DNA of 39,905 bases from Micrococcus lacusdianchii (GCF_023155805.1 NZ_JAKNUW010000019.1:1-39905); one strand, 5' to 3'. Positions 7,859-18,904 are shown, counted from the stretch's first letter. The notes: generated by a model not told the origin, from the letters alone. Numbers and translations are program-made.

Positions 7859-8794
7859 GTGAAGGCGGGCGGTCGGGCCGGGGGCGCGGGCCGCCGTCGG
7901 GAGCCGGGAGCGGGCGCTCCCGCCGCGCCCGCGGACCTGCCGACGCCCCCCGAGACGCTGTTCCTGGCGACCATCCCCGGGGCGACGCCGTCCACGTGGG
8001 TCCAGCGGTTCACCTCGCGCGAGCGCACGGTGCAGCTGGTGAACCACGACGAGTCCGCGCAGGCCGCGCACCTGGCCCACGACGACGCCGGGGCGCCCCT
8101 GCACCCGCTGCCGCAGCTGGGCTACCTGCGCTGGCGGCGCGGCGAGGACGGCGCGTCGGCCGTGCTGCGTGCGGCCGGCGTGGACCCCCGGCATGTGCAC
8201 GTGGTGACCGCGTACTCCGAGCTGCCCGTGGTGTGCGTGGGCAGCGAGCACCTGCTGGCCGCGTGGGACGTGGACGCCGACGGCCCCGTGCCGCTGGCCG
8301 AGCTCGACCCTGCGGAGCACATGGATCCGGCCCGCTTCACCCCCGACGCTGTCGCTGACGCAACACGCGTGGGGGAGGGCACTTTCGCTGACGTGCCGAA
8401 CCCCCTGGACGTCCCGGACGTCCCCGGCTCGGGCGAGCGCATGGCGTTGGAGATCGTCGCGAGCGGAGTCGGGCACGTGGTGCTCCCGATGTCCGTGGCG
8501 CGGGTGTTCGGCCGCAAGGACGTGGTGGTCCTCCCGCTGGCCTGCGAGCTCGACGACGTCGCGGGGCTCTCCCGGGCCGAACGCGAGGCCGACGCGACGG
8601 CGGCCCAGGTGCAGGCCGAGACGGGCGTCGACGTCGGGGGGGAGGACGACGCCGACCGGGCAGCGCAGGACGACGACGCACCCCGGCACCCCGGCTGGGA
8701 CGTGGGGCTGGCGTGGCTCAAGGAGTCCGACTCGGACCTCGTCCAGGCGTTCGTGGGCGTGGCGAGAGGGCGGCGGGGCACCAGCTCCCGCTGA
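7859..8794 (+). CDS. LysR-type substrate-binding-domain protein lacking a DNA-binding domain
   Basis: About 311 residues if it starts at GTG 7859. After a basic Ala/Gly/Arg-rich N-terminus, residues from about 37 (TLFLATIPGATPSTWVQRF) onward match the LysR effector-binding fold: pairs of lobes with VHVVTAYSELPVVCVGSEHLLA and, later, ALEIVASGVGHVVLPMSVAR. No winged helix-turn-helix precedes it. HTH-less members of this family occur in actinobacteria; their role is unclear (ligand sensor or partner of another protein). The start is uncertain because the frame is open into the preceding gene. A 42-bp intergenic-type repeat lies in frame inside it (8352-8393), encoding roughly residues 165-178, with codons GCA, ACA, GCT and ACT that are rare around it. 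Confidence 0.75.
   Translation: MKAGGRAGGAGRRREPGAGAPAAPADLPTPPETLFLATIPGATPSTWVQRFTSRERTVQLVNHDESAQAAHLAHDDAGAPLHPLPQLGYLRWRRGEDGASAVLRAAGVDPRHVHVVTAYSELPVVCVGSEHLLAAWDVDADGPVPLAELDPAEHMDPARFTPDAVADATRVGEGTFADVPNPLDVPDVPGSGERMALEIVASGVGHVVLPMSVARVFGRKDVVVLPLACELDDVAGLSRAEREADATAAQVQAETGVDVGGEDDADRAAQDDDAPRHPGWDVGLAWLKESDSDLVQAFVGVARGRRGTSSR
8352..8393 (+). repeat. In-frame half-copy of the CGCTGACG palindromic repeat inside a CDS
   Basis: TCGCTGACGCAACACGCG (8352-8369) followed 31 bp from its start by TTTCGCTGACG (8383-8393). The same two boxes at 30-bp spacing form the left half of the intergenic elements at 8805 and 21042. Here they lie within the LysR-type effector-domain gene and keep its frame. 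Confidence 0.8.
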
Positions 8795-8804
8795 CCCCCG
8801 ACGG

Positions 8805-8903
8805 TTTCGCTGACGCAACACGCCTGCGTCGCCGACTTCCGCTGACGGCCCGCGGCGGGTCGTCAGCGAAAACGCTTCGGCTGCGCGTGTTGCGTCAGCG
8901 AAA
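8805..8903. repeat. Nested palindromic repeat element (full copy), CGCTGACG family
   Basis: Outer arms TTTCGCTGACGCAACACGC (8805-8823) and its exact inverse (8885-8903) enclose inner arms CGCTGACG (8840-8847) / CGTCAGCG (8861-8868). It fills the gap between the convergent LysR-like and permease genes. Related copies lie at 8352-8393 (half, in a CDS), 19482-19560 (degenerate) and 21042-21150 (full, diverged). Confidence 0.88.
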
Positions 8904-8916
8904 ACGGGGGCGGGGG

Positions 8917-10314
8917 TCAGCCGAGCCGGCCGGCCTCGGCGGGGCGGTAGTGCTCCGGGTCGTCGGCGTCCTCGTCCACGGGCTCGGTGCCGCGCGCCCG
9001 CGCCACGAGCGTCATCAGGTGGTACACGACCAGCGCGGTCAGCGTGCCCAGCGTGATGCCGCCGAACACCAGGCCGCCCACCACGATCTCCGGGTCCGCG
9101 ATCGCCACGATCAGCCCTGCACCGGCCGTCATGAGGTTGATGGTGTTGGAGAAGTCCACGCGGTTCTGCACCCAGATCCGCACGCCCATCACGCCGATCA
9201 TGCCGTAGAGGATGATGCCCGCACCCCCGGCCACACCGGCCGGGATGGTGGCGACGGCGGCGCCGAACTTCGGGAGGAACGCCAGGGCGATCGCGGTGAG
9301 GCCCGCCACCCAGTACGCTGCGGTGGAGTACACCTTCGAGGACGCCATCACGCCGATGTTCTCCGCGTACGTGGTGGTGCCCACGCCCCCGCCGAGGCCG
9401 GAGAGGGAGGTCGCCAGCCCGTCGGCGAGCAGCGCGCGACCGGTGAGCGGGTCGAGGTCCCGCCGGGTCATCAGCCCCACGGTGCGCACGTGGCCGATGT
9501 TCTCCGCCACGAGCACGAGCACCACGGGCAGGAACAGCGGCAGCAGGGACACGTCCACGGTCGGCGTGTGGAACGGGGGCAGGCCCAGCCAGGCGGCGTC
9601 GCGCACGGCGTCGAAGGCCACCTGGCCCTGGGCGAGCGCCAGCAGGTAGCCGACGACGATGCCCACCAGGATCGACAGGCGCCCCAGCAGGCCGCGGAAC
9701 AGCACGGCGGTGAGCACCACGGCCAGCGCGGTGCCGAACGTGGTCACGGGCACCTCCTCCATGGCCTGCGTGGTGGCGCCGGCCAGGTTCAGGCCGATCA
9801 GCGCCACGATCGTGCCCATCACGGCCGGCGGCATGAGCGCGTGGATCCACCCGGTCCCGGCCCGGTGGACGATCGCTCCGATCACCATGAGCAGCACGCC
9901 GGTCACCAGCACGCCGCCCAGTGCCGCGCCGACCCCGCCGGCGGCCGACGCCGCGGTGAGCGGGGCGATGAACGCGAACGAGCTGCCCAGATAGCTCGGC
10001 AGCCGGTTGCCCGTGATCACCAGGAACAGCAGGGTGCCGAGGCCGGAGAACAGCAGCGCCGTCGTCGCGGGCATGCCGGTGATCGCCGGGACCAGCACCG
10101 TGGCGCCGAACATCGCCATCACGTGCTGCACGCCGATGCCGACGGTCCGGCCCCAGGTCAGGCGCTCGTCGGGGGCCACCACGGTGCCCGCGGTGATGGT
10201 GCGGCCGTCCCCGTGGAGGCGCCAGGGGCCGGCGCCGCGGCCGGCGGAGGGGGCGTCGTCGTGCGGGGCGGGCCGTCCGGAGGGCTCGGCAGGGGTGGGG
10301 GAGGAGTGGGACAT
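8917..10314 (-). CDS. Uracil/xanthine permease (NCS2 family)
   Basis: A 465-residue nucleobase:cation symporter-2 protein with about 14 membrane segments. Family marks include VGIGVQHVMAMFGATVLVP near residue 63, the AFIAPL segment, VAENIGHV (around residue 280) containing the conserved Glu of the substrate site, and GGVGTTTYAENIGV (around 320) with the second. QNRVDFSN close to the C-terminus is typical of UraA-like uracil permeases. ATG at 10314 was chosen because the frame upstream of it lacks family sequence. It is convergent with the LysR-like gene and divergent from the PfkB kinase. Whether it moves uracil or xanthine is undecided; the UraA-like features favour uracil. Confidence 0.9.
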   Translation of the reverse strand: MSHSSPTPAEPSGRPAPHDDAPSAGRGAGPWRLHGDGRTITAGTVVAPDERLTWGRTVGIGVQHVMAMFGATVLVPAITGMPATTALLFSGLGTLLFLVITGNRLPSYLGSSFAFIAPLTAASAAGGVGAALGGVLVTGVLLMVIGAIVHRAGTGWIHALMPPAVMGTIVALIGLNLAGATTQAMEEVPVTTFGTALAVVLTAVLFRGLLGRLSILVGIVVGYLLALAQGQVAFDAVRDAAWLGLPPFHTPTVDVSLLPLFLPVVLVLVAENIGHVRTVGLMTRRDLDPLTGRALLADGLATSLSGLGGGVGTTTYAENIGVMASSKVYSTAAYWVAGLTAIALAFLPKFGAAVATIPAGVAGGAGIILYGMIGVMGVRIWVQNRVDFSNTINLMTAGAGLIVAIADPEIVVGGLVFGGITLGTLTALVVYHLMTLVARARGTEPVDEDADDPEHYRPAEAGRLG

Positions 10315-10405
10315 GTCCGCCTTCCCGGGCGCGTGGGGGCTGGGGCGGGGCGCGTGGCGGAGGGGGCTCCGCGCAGCGTCCCGGCCCCGGGTCGGGGCCG
10401 CCTCG

Positions 10406-10411
10406 TAGGGT
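10406..10411 (+). promoter_or_regulatory. -10 element TAGGGT for the PfkB kinase gene
   Basis: TAGGGT lies 12 nt before GTG 10424 and no Shine-Dalgarno motif is visible, so the transcript is probably leaderless or nearly so. Confidence 0.45.
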
Positions 10412-10423
10412 ACCGTTTGAGCC

Positions 10424-11362
10424 GTGGATGCGTACTTCGGAGTGATCGGCGAGGCCCTGGTGGACGTGGTGCTCTCTGACACTGCCACGCCGAGGGCGCA
10501 CCCGGGCGGCAGCCCCCTGAACGTCGCCGTCGGGCTCAGCCGGCTCGAGCGCCCCGTGGTGTTCGCCGGGCGCATCGGCCGGGACGAGTACGGGGACATG
10601 ATCGCCGCGCACCTGCAGGACAACGACGTGCGCAGCCTCCTCGAGCCGGACGTCTCCCCGAGCTCCGTGGCCACCGCGCGCCTGGACCCCACCGGCGCCG
10701 CCAGCTACGAGTTCGAGCTGGACTGGACCCTGCCCGCCGCCGAGGAGCTGGCCCGCCGCCTGCACCAGGCCCATGACGGCCGTCTGGTGCACGTGCACGC
10801 CGGCTCGATCGCCACGATGCTCGCCCCCGGGGACGCCTCCGTGATGGGCGCCCTGGCCGCCGCGCAGCCGCACGCCACCATCAGCTACGACCCCAACGTG
10901 CGCCCCTCGATCGTGCCGGACCGGGAGTTCGCCCGGGCCCGCGCCGAGGCGGTCGTGCGCCTCTCCGACGTGGTGCACGCCTCGGACGAGGACATCGCGT
11001 GGCTCTACCCGGACCGCCCCCTCATGGACTCGCTGCGCGCGTGGCGGGAGGCCGGCCCGGCGCTCGTGGTCATGACCCGCGGCGCCGAGGACATCGTGGC
11101 CGTCACCGCGGAGCATGTGGTGGAGCGCCCGATCTTCCCCGTGGACGTCGCGGACACCGTGGGCGCCGGCGATTCCTTCACCGCCGCCCTCCTGGCCGCC
11201 CTCGACGACCGCGCCCTGTTGGGCGCCGAGAATCGGGAGCGCCTGCACGCCATGGACCTGCACGACATCCAGTCCGTCCTGATCTACGCCTCCCGCGCCT
11301 CCGCCATCACGGCCTCCCGCCCCGGCGCCGACCCGCCCACGCGGGACGAGCTGGCGGACTGA
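10424..11362 (+). CDS. PfkB-family carbohydrate kinase (fructokinase-like)
   Basis: A 312-residue ribokinase/PfkB-fold sugar kinase that phosphorylates a sugar hydroxyl with ATP in the cytoplasm. The first PfkB signature is GGSPLNVAVGLSRLE (around residues 27-41) and the second is DTVGAGDSFTAALLAAL, with catalytic base Asp250. The lid segment around VFAGRIGRDEYGD and the TRGAEDIV loop are also typical. The overall pattern most resembles fructokinases. Translation starts at GTG 10424, directly at MDAYFGVIGEAL. No sugar transporter is adjacent, so the substrate is an inference. Convergent with mdh, with a weak 6-bp hairpin (11365-11383) between. Confidence 0.88.
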   Translation: MDAYFGVIGEALVDVVLSDTATPRAHPGGSPLNVAVGLSRLERPVVFAGRIGRDEYGDMIAAHLQDNDVRSLLEPDVSPSSVATARLDPTGAASYEFELDWTLPAAEELARRLHQAHDGRLVHVHAGSIATMLAPGDASVMGALAAAQPHATISYDPNVRPSIVPDREFARARAEAVVRLSDVVHASDEDIAWLYPDRPLMDSLRAWREAGPALVVMTRGAEDIVAVTAEHVVERPIFPVDVADTVGAGDSFTAALLAALDDRALLGAENRERLHAMDLHDIQSVLIYASRASAITASRPGADPPTRDELAD

Positions 11363-11394
11363 CGCCCGCCCTCGTGTGGCGGGGCCCGCCCGGC

Positions 11395-15054
<3,660 letters not shown>

Positions 15055-16215
15055 TCAGCGGGTCAGGCGGCGGGTGGCCAGGGCGATCGGCGCCTCGAGC
15101 GGGCCGCGGTGCCACGGCTCGCGGCGGACCAGGGCGCGCCACAGCAGCGGCAGGAGGAGGCCGCCGGCGCACAGCACGGCCACGTTGGACCACGTGTCGT
15201 CCGTGCCGGCGGGGGAGAGCCACGGCCCGGCGCCGGGCTGCAGCGCTCCGTCCAGGGCCGTCCACCCGCCCACGGCCCAGCCCAGGTAGGCCTGGTGCGC
15301 CACGTACACGGACAGGGTCATGGAGCCGGGCACGGCCAGGATGCCCGTCAGCCACGGCAGGTGGGAGGGCACGACGGCGGCGCACGCCGCCAGCGCGGCC
15401 AGCACCAGGCCGGTGGCCAGGGCGACATCCGTGACGGAGGCGGTGTACGGCGTCGGGAACTCGCCGGTGCGCCAGCGGGAGAAGGCGAGCGCGGCGGCGG
15501 CGAGCGCCAGGCCGGCGCCGGCCCACGCGGCGGCCCGGCCGCGGGCGACGCCCTCGAACCGGGTCACCGAGGCGACCAGCACCGTGCCGAGCAGCGCCCA
15601 GGCCAGCAGCAGGGGCAGGCGGTAGGGGCCGGCGGTGAGGAACTCCGCCGTCCACTGGAGGGACTCGGCCTCCGTGAAGGCCAGGGCCGCGCCCACGTTG
15701 CCCAGCTGCGCGCGCACGGGCGCCGTGAGGGACTGCAGCGGGGCGAGGGCCTCGCTCAGGCGGGCCGCCACCGGGACGGTGCCCACCGCGGTGAGCCACA
15801 CCCCGAGCAGCAGGCAGACCACGGCGAGGACGGCGCGCAGGGAGCGGGGCAGGGCCAGGAGCAGCGCGACGAGGACCAGGACGACGGCCAGATGCGTGAG
15901 GATGTCCACGACCTGCGCGCCGGACAGGGCCGTCAGCCAGGCGGCGGCCAGCAGCGCCACGGCGCGGACCAAGGCCAGGGCCAGGGCCCGGCCGGCCCCG
16001 TGCCGGCGTCGTTCCAGGGCGGCGCCCACGCCCACGAGGGCGGCGAACAGGGCCGCGGTGAGGAACTCGGTGAGGTGCAGGGCGCCGCCGGGACCGCCGG
16101 ACGGGGCGGCGTGGGCCACGAACATCGAGACGAGCGCCAGGCCGCGCGCCACGTCCACCCACACCAGGCGGTGCGCGGCGTGGAGGCCGGACAGGCGGCG
16201 GAGGACGGCGGCCAC
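15055..16215 (-). CDS. Polytopic membrane protein related to DUF1624/DUF418 acyltransferase-like proteins
   Basis: A 386-residue membrane protein with about 10-11 hydrophobic segments. Near the start, RLVWVDVARGLALVSMFVAHA matches the first transmembrane helix of the heparan-alpha-glucosaminide N-acetyltransferase-like/DUF1624 group, where an Asp-Ala/Val-Arg-Gly motif and a following His are conserved; the later GSMTLSVYVAHQAYLGW resembles the DUF418 C-terminal helix pair. Such proteins are thought to acylate extracytoplasmic sugars or lipids using cytoplasmic acyl-CoA, but few are characterised. It starts 7 bp after the NYN gene and is probably co-transcribed from that gene's promoter. Confidence 0.7.
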   Translation of the reverse strand: MAAVLRRLSGLHAAHRLVWVDVARGLALVSMFVAHAAPSGGPGGALHLTEFLTAALFAALVGVGAALERRRHGAGRALALALVRAVALLAAAWLTALSGAQVVDILTHLAVVLVLVALLLALPRSLRAVLAVVCLLLGVWLTAVGTVPVAARLSEALAPLQSLTAPVRAQLGNVGAALAFTEAESLQWTAEFLTAGPYRLPLLLAWALLGTVLVASVTRFEGVARGRAAAWAGAGLALAAAALAFSRWRTGEFPTPYTASVTDVALATGLVLAALAACAAVVPSHLPWLTGILAVPGSMTLSVYVAHQAYLGWAVGGWTALDGALQPGAGPWLSPAGTDDTWSNVAVLCAGGLLLPLLWRALVRREPWHRGPLEAPIALATRRLTR

Positions 16216-16222
16216 GGGCGGA

Positions 16223-16768
16223 TCAGAGGAAGTCGAAGGGGTCGAACTCGTCGATCGGGATGACGCGCAGGCGCGGCAGCGGGGCGTCGAACGCGGCGAC
16301 CTCGTGCTCGAGGTCCCACACCTCCATGCCGTTCACGGCCCGCAGCTCCGCGGACATGAACTCCTCGAAGCCCATCACGGCCACCCGCGACCCCTCGGCG
16401 GCGAGGGCCTGCATGTGCGGGGCGAAGTCGACGTCGTGCGAGGCCAGGACCACGTCCGCCTCGCGGTTCAGCAGCGCCTCCGCGGTGCGCTGGATGCCGA
16501 TGTCCACCACCTTGCCGGAGCCCTTGAGGAGGATCGGCTGGTAGCCCATGGTGGTCAGCGCCTGGACGAAGCCGAAGGGGATCTCCCCCTCCACCGCCAG
16601 GAAGAACAGCGGGCGCACCGGCTGCCCCCACGCGCGCTCCACGTGGGCCAGCACGCGCTGCCAGCGGGGGCGCTCCTCCGGATGGGGCCGGCGGTTGAGG
16701 ACGGACATGCCGAGGGTGGCGTCGATGTTCTCGCCGTCCACGAGCAGGTAGGTCTGGCGGGGGCTCAT
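16223..16768 (-). CDS. NYN-domain (PIN-like) RNase family protein
   Basis: A 181-residue NYN/LabA-like protein. YLLVDGENIDATLG at the N-terminus holds the first acidic metal ligand, and VVLASHDVDFAPHMQAL (about residues 104-120) holds the Asp pair typical of NYN nucleases; GKVVDIGIQRTAEAL provides another Asp. NYN proteins are metal-dependent RNases of the PIN-like fold, often acting in RNA decay or processing. ATG 16768 follows a -10 element by 7 nt. The next gene downstream, the acyltransferase-like one, is 7 bp away. Confidence 0.85.
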   Translation of the reverse strand: MSPRQTYLLVDGENIDATLGMSVLNRRPHPEERPRWQRVLAHVERAWGQPVRPLFFLAVEGEIPFGFVQALTTMGYQPILLKGSGKVVDIGIQRTAEALLNREADVVLASHDVDFAPHMQALAAEGSRVAVMGFEEFMSAELRAVNGMEVWDLEHEVAAFDAPLPRLRVIPIDEFDPFDFL

Positions 16769-16775
16769 GGGGTCG

Positions 16776-16781
16776 AGCCTA
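16776..16781 (-). promoter_or_regulatory. -10 element TAGGCT of the NYN gene
   Basis: TAGGCT on the minus strand lies 7 nt before ATG 16768 and there is no Shine-Dalgarno motif, indicating a leaderless transcript. Confidence 0.6.
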
Positions 16782-16796
16782 GTGGGTGCCGCCACG

Positions 16797-16848
16797 CTGT
16801 GGTCGTTCGGGGAACGGGGGGTGCCGGCGCGCTGTCGTTCGTCGTCCC
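16797..16848. repeat. TCGTTCGGG-box intergenic repeat, copy A
   Basis: TCGTTCGGGG (16803-16812), GGGGTGCCGGC (16818-16828) and TGTCGTTCG (16833-16841) recur as TCGTTCGGG, GCCGGCACCCC (inverse) and TCGTTCGGG at 18849-18892. It lies between the divergent NYN and antitoxin genes. Confidence 0.5.
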
Positions 16849-16868
16849 GATCGGCGCATCGTCTGGTA

Positions 16869-16897
16869 TTGCAGATATAGGTGAAACCTCCTAGTCT
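16869..16897 (+). promoter_or_regulatory. Promoter of the HTH antitoxin gene with a palindrome in the spacer
   Basis: TTGCAG (16869-16874) and TAGTCT (16892-16897) are separated by exactly 17 bp. The spacer contains AGGT-GAA-ACCT (16879-16889), an inverted repeat that could be the site for autorepression by the HTH protein encoded just downstream. Confidence 0.55.
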
Positions 16898-16930
16898 GCT
16901 GAGACGGCACCAGCTGAGAAGGGGGTCGCC

Positions 16931-17350
16931 ATGACTGCCATGCTGACCACAGAGAACATCACCATCGACGACACGGACGTACGCCTGGCGGGAGAGACGC
17001 CGCATCCACAGGGTGCCACCCTGGTTCTCCGAGCCGCTGACGGCACCGACTTCGAGCTGCCGGAGCGCATCCAGGCGATGCTGCTGGCCACGCTGACCTC
17101 GGTTGCGGAGAACGGGGAGGCCACCATCGGCCGCCTCCCCGACGAGCTGACCAGCACCGTGGCGGCGGACATCCTCAGCGTGTCCCGCCCCACCCTGATG
17201 AAATGGGTCCGACAAGGGCGGATCGACAGCTTCAAGGTGGGCACCCACACGCGCTTCAAGCGAGAGGATGTGCTGCGCCTGCAGGCTGAGCGCATGGAGG
17301 AGCGCCGCGCGGCCTTCGCGGCCCTCCGTGAGGACGAGGACTGGGACTGA
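16931..17350 (+). CDS. HTH (excisionase/MerR-type) DNA-binding protein, likely antitoxin
   Basis: A 139-residue protein. After about 60 residues of unknown fold, TSTVAADILSVSRPTLMKWV followed by RQGRIDSFKVGTHTRFKREDVLRL is a full HTH_17/excisionase-family winged helix with the conserved Arg/Phe wing. The acidic tail (REDEDWD) is of the kind that neutralises toxin partners. ATG 16931 follows AGAAGGGGG by 5 nt; a second in-frame ATG lies at 16940. The PIN-domain gene follows 79 bp later, so together they look like a type II toxin-antitoxin pair. Base composition is visibly less GC-rich than the flanks, hinting at transfer. The antitoxin function is inferred from the neighbour. Confidence 0.8.
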   Translation: MTAMLTTENITIDDTDVRLAGETPHPQGATLVLRAADGTDFELPERIQAMLLATLTSVAENGEATIGRLPDELTSTVAADILSVSRPTLMKWVRQGRIDSFKVGTHTRFKREDVLRLQAERMEERRAAFAALREDEDWD

Positions 17351-17367
17351 GCGGCTCGCCGCAGCAG

Positions 17368-17398
17368 GAGGGGCACGGCCCAGCAGGCCGTGCCCCTC
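17368..17398 (+). terminator. Perfect 13-bp hairpin between antitoxin and toxin genes
   Basis: GAGGGGCACGGCC / GGCCGTGCCCCTC with a 5-nt loop, 18 bp after the antitoxin stop. It should end or attenuate transcription from the antitoxin promoter before the PIN gene. Confidence 0.8.
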
Positions 17399-17417
17399 GG
17401 CTGTGCAGGGCCCTTGT

Positions 17418-17423
17418 TAGGCT
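17418..17423 (+). promoter_or_regulatory. -10 element TAGGCT of the PIN toxin gene
   Basis: TAGGCT ends 6 nt before ATG 17430, so the PIN gene probably has its own leaderless transcript apart from the antitoxin mRNA. Confidence 0.55.
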
Positions 17424-17429
17424 CGGCGC

Positions 17430-17996
17430 ATGACGTGCAGGGTTCTCGTCGACGCCAACGTGTTGGTGAGCCGGACCGCCATGGACTGGCTCCACTTCCT
17501 CCGGGAGTTCAACGAGGGGATGTTCCAGCTGCACATCACCCACGACATCCAGGCGGAGGCGATCCACGCCCTGCGGCGCATCCACCCCCAACGCTCGGGT
17601 GGAGCGATCACGGATCGGGTGGAGAAGAACACCGGCCTCGTGGACGAAGTCGTCCAGGACTTCCCGGGGGACCTGCCGTTCACGGGTGCGGACGACCACG
17701 ACCATCACGTGCATGCAGCGGCCGTGGCCGCGCGGGCCGACCTCGTGCTCACCTTCAACGCTCCGGACGACATCACCACGACGCCGGATGACGAGCACTA
17801 TGACGTGATCGCCCCGGACGACTTCTTCGTCTTCGTGACGGACTCGAACCCGCGGTGCCTCCTTCCCATCGTCAAGCTCCAGTTCGACTACTGGTCGAAC
17901 AGGCCGAGCCATGCGCAGCTCGATGACGCTCTGCTGAAGGCCGGCTGTCCCGCATTCGCCCGGCGCGTGCGGACGACGTTGGGCCAGCTCGCGTGA
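17430..17996 (+). CDS. PIN-domain protein (PIN_3 type), likely toxin of a TA pair
   Basis: A 188-residue PIN-domain protein. RVLVDANVLVSRTAMDWL (from residue 4) holds the first acidic catalytic residue, and the late block ADDHDHHVHAAAVAARADLVLTFNAPDD carries the Asp/His-rich second site and the closing strand typical of VapC-like and PIN_3 ribonucleases. The C-terminal 60 residues extend beyond the PIN core and contain a second hydrophobic/aromatic region of unknown role. Such proteins cleave RNA and are inhibited by the cognate antitoxin. Its stop overlaps the GTG start of the next gene by four bases (GTGA), an unusual link for a toxin gene. Confidence 0.82.
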   Translation: MTCRVLVDANVLVSRTAMDWLHFLREFNEGMFQLHITHDIQAEAIHALRRIHPQRSGGAITDRVEKNTGLVDEVVQDFPGDLPFTGADDHDHHVHAAAVAARADLVLTFNAPDDITTTPDDEHYDVIAPDDFFVFVTDSNPRCLLPIVKLQFDYWSNRPSHAQLDDALLKAGCPAFARRVRTTLGQLA

Positions 17997-18838
17997 ACGT
18001 CTCCGCTGCCTCGTCCCGCCCCGCCCCCGCCTACCTCGCCAACTCCCTGCCCGCGCGGCGCGGCTGGCCGCTGGGGTTCGCCCACCGCGGCGCAGACACG
18101 GGCCGGGAGAACACGCTGGCCGCGTTCCGGGCCGCGTGGGAGGCAGGCTTCACGTACCTGGAGCTGGACGTGCGAACCACGGCGGACGGCGTGCTCGTGG
18201 TCTTCCACGACGAGACTCTGGACCGCGTGTCCACCGCCGTGGGCGCGTTCTCCGCGCTGACCTGGGAGGAGCTGGACGCGCACACGGTGGGCGGGGAGCC
18301 GCTGCTGCGGTTCGCAGACCTGCTCGCCGCGCTGCCCGAGGCCTGGTTCAACGTGGACCTCAAGGATCGCGACGCCGCACCCGCCATGGCGGCGCTGCTC
18401 GCCGAGCACGCCGCGTGGGACCGCGTGCTGGTGGCCTCCTTCCACGACGCACGGCGCCGGGCCTTCCGGCGCGCGCTCGCGGATCTGGGGCATCCGGAGC
18501 GGGCGGCCGGTCCGCGGCGCGTGGCGACGTCGGGCGGGGCCGCGGCGATCGCCGCGCTCGTGCTGCTCGGCCCGCTGGGGATGACCGGCTGGCTGCGCCG
18601 GCACGCGTTGGAGATCGACTGCGTGCAGGTGCCGCAGCGGCAGGGGCCGGTGCGGGTGATGACGCCCGGGTTCGTGCGGCGCTGCCATGCGGCGGGGCTG
18701 GCCGTGCATGTGTGGGTGGTGGACGACGCCGCCGAGATGGAGCGCCTGCTGGACCTCGGCGTGGACGGGATCATGACCGACCGCGCCGACGTGCTGGCCG
18801 AGGTGTTCACGCGGCGGGGGATCTGGCCGCAGCACTGA
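17993..18838 (+). CDS. Glycerophosphodiester phosphodiesterase
   Basis: A 281-residue GDPD TIM-barrel protein that hydrolyses glycerophosphodiesters to glycerol 3-phosphate and an alcohol. The catalytic block AHRGADTGRENTLAAF (about residues 26-41) supplies the first His and Arg and a metal Glu; ELDVRTTADGVLVVFHDETLDR supplies the metal-binding Glu-Asp and the second catalytic His. The end, HVWVVDDAAEMERLLDLGVDGIMTDR, is the usual family close. There is no signal peptide but a hydrophobic stretch around residues 180-200. GTG 17993 overlaps the PIN gene's TGA, so the two are probably translated from one mRNA. Confidence 0.92.
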   Translation: MNVSAASSRPAPAYLANSLPARRGWPLGFAHRGADTGRENTLAAFRAAWEAGFTYLELDVRTTADGVLVVFHDETLDRVSTAVGAFSALTWEELDAHTVGGEPLLRFADLLAALPEAWFNVDLKDRDAAPAMAALLAEHAAWDRVLVASFHDARRRAFRRALADLGHPERAAGPRRVATSGGAAAIAALVLLGPLGMTGWLRRHALEIDCVQVPQRQGPVRVMTPGFVRRCHAAGLAVHVWVVDDAAEMERLLDLGVDGIMTDRADVLAEVFTRRGIWPQH

Positions 18839-18848
18839 CCCCCGGGCG

Positions 18849-18898
18849 TTGTCGTTCGGGAGCCGGCACCCCGCGGAGTGCTTTCGTTCGGGAGACGG
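18849..18898. repeat. TCGTTCGGG-box intergenic repeat, copy B
   Basis: GTCGTTCGGG (18851-18860), AGCCGGCACCCC (18861-18872) and TCGTTCGGG (18884-18892) fill the gap between the convergent GDPD and lipoprotein genes. Shares its words with copy A at 16797-16848, so the two copies bracket the TA-GDPD block. Confidence 0.5.
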
Positions 18899-18904
18899 CG
18901 CCGC

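Noticed and set aside
8122-8781. Minus-strand ORF overlapping the LysR-type effector-domain gene
   Set aside because: Ser/Thr/Ala/Arg-rich shadow translation without motifs; the plus-strand frame has clear domain similarity.
11365-11383. Terminator between the PfkB kinase gene and mdh
   Set aside because: Only a 6-bp stem with a 7-nt loop; in such GC-rich DNA this is near chance, so it is mentioned but not listed as a feature.
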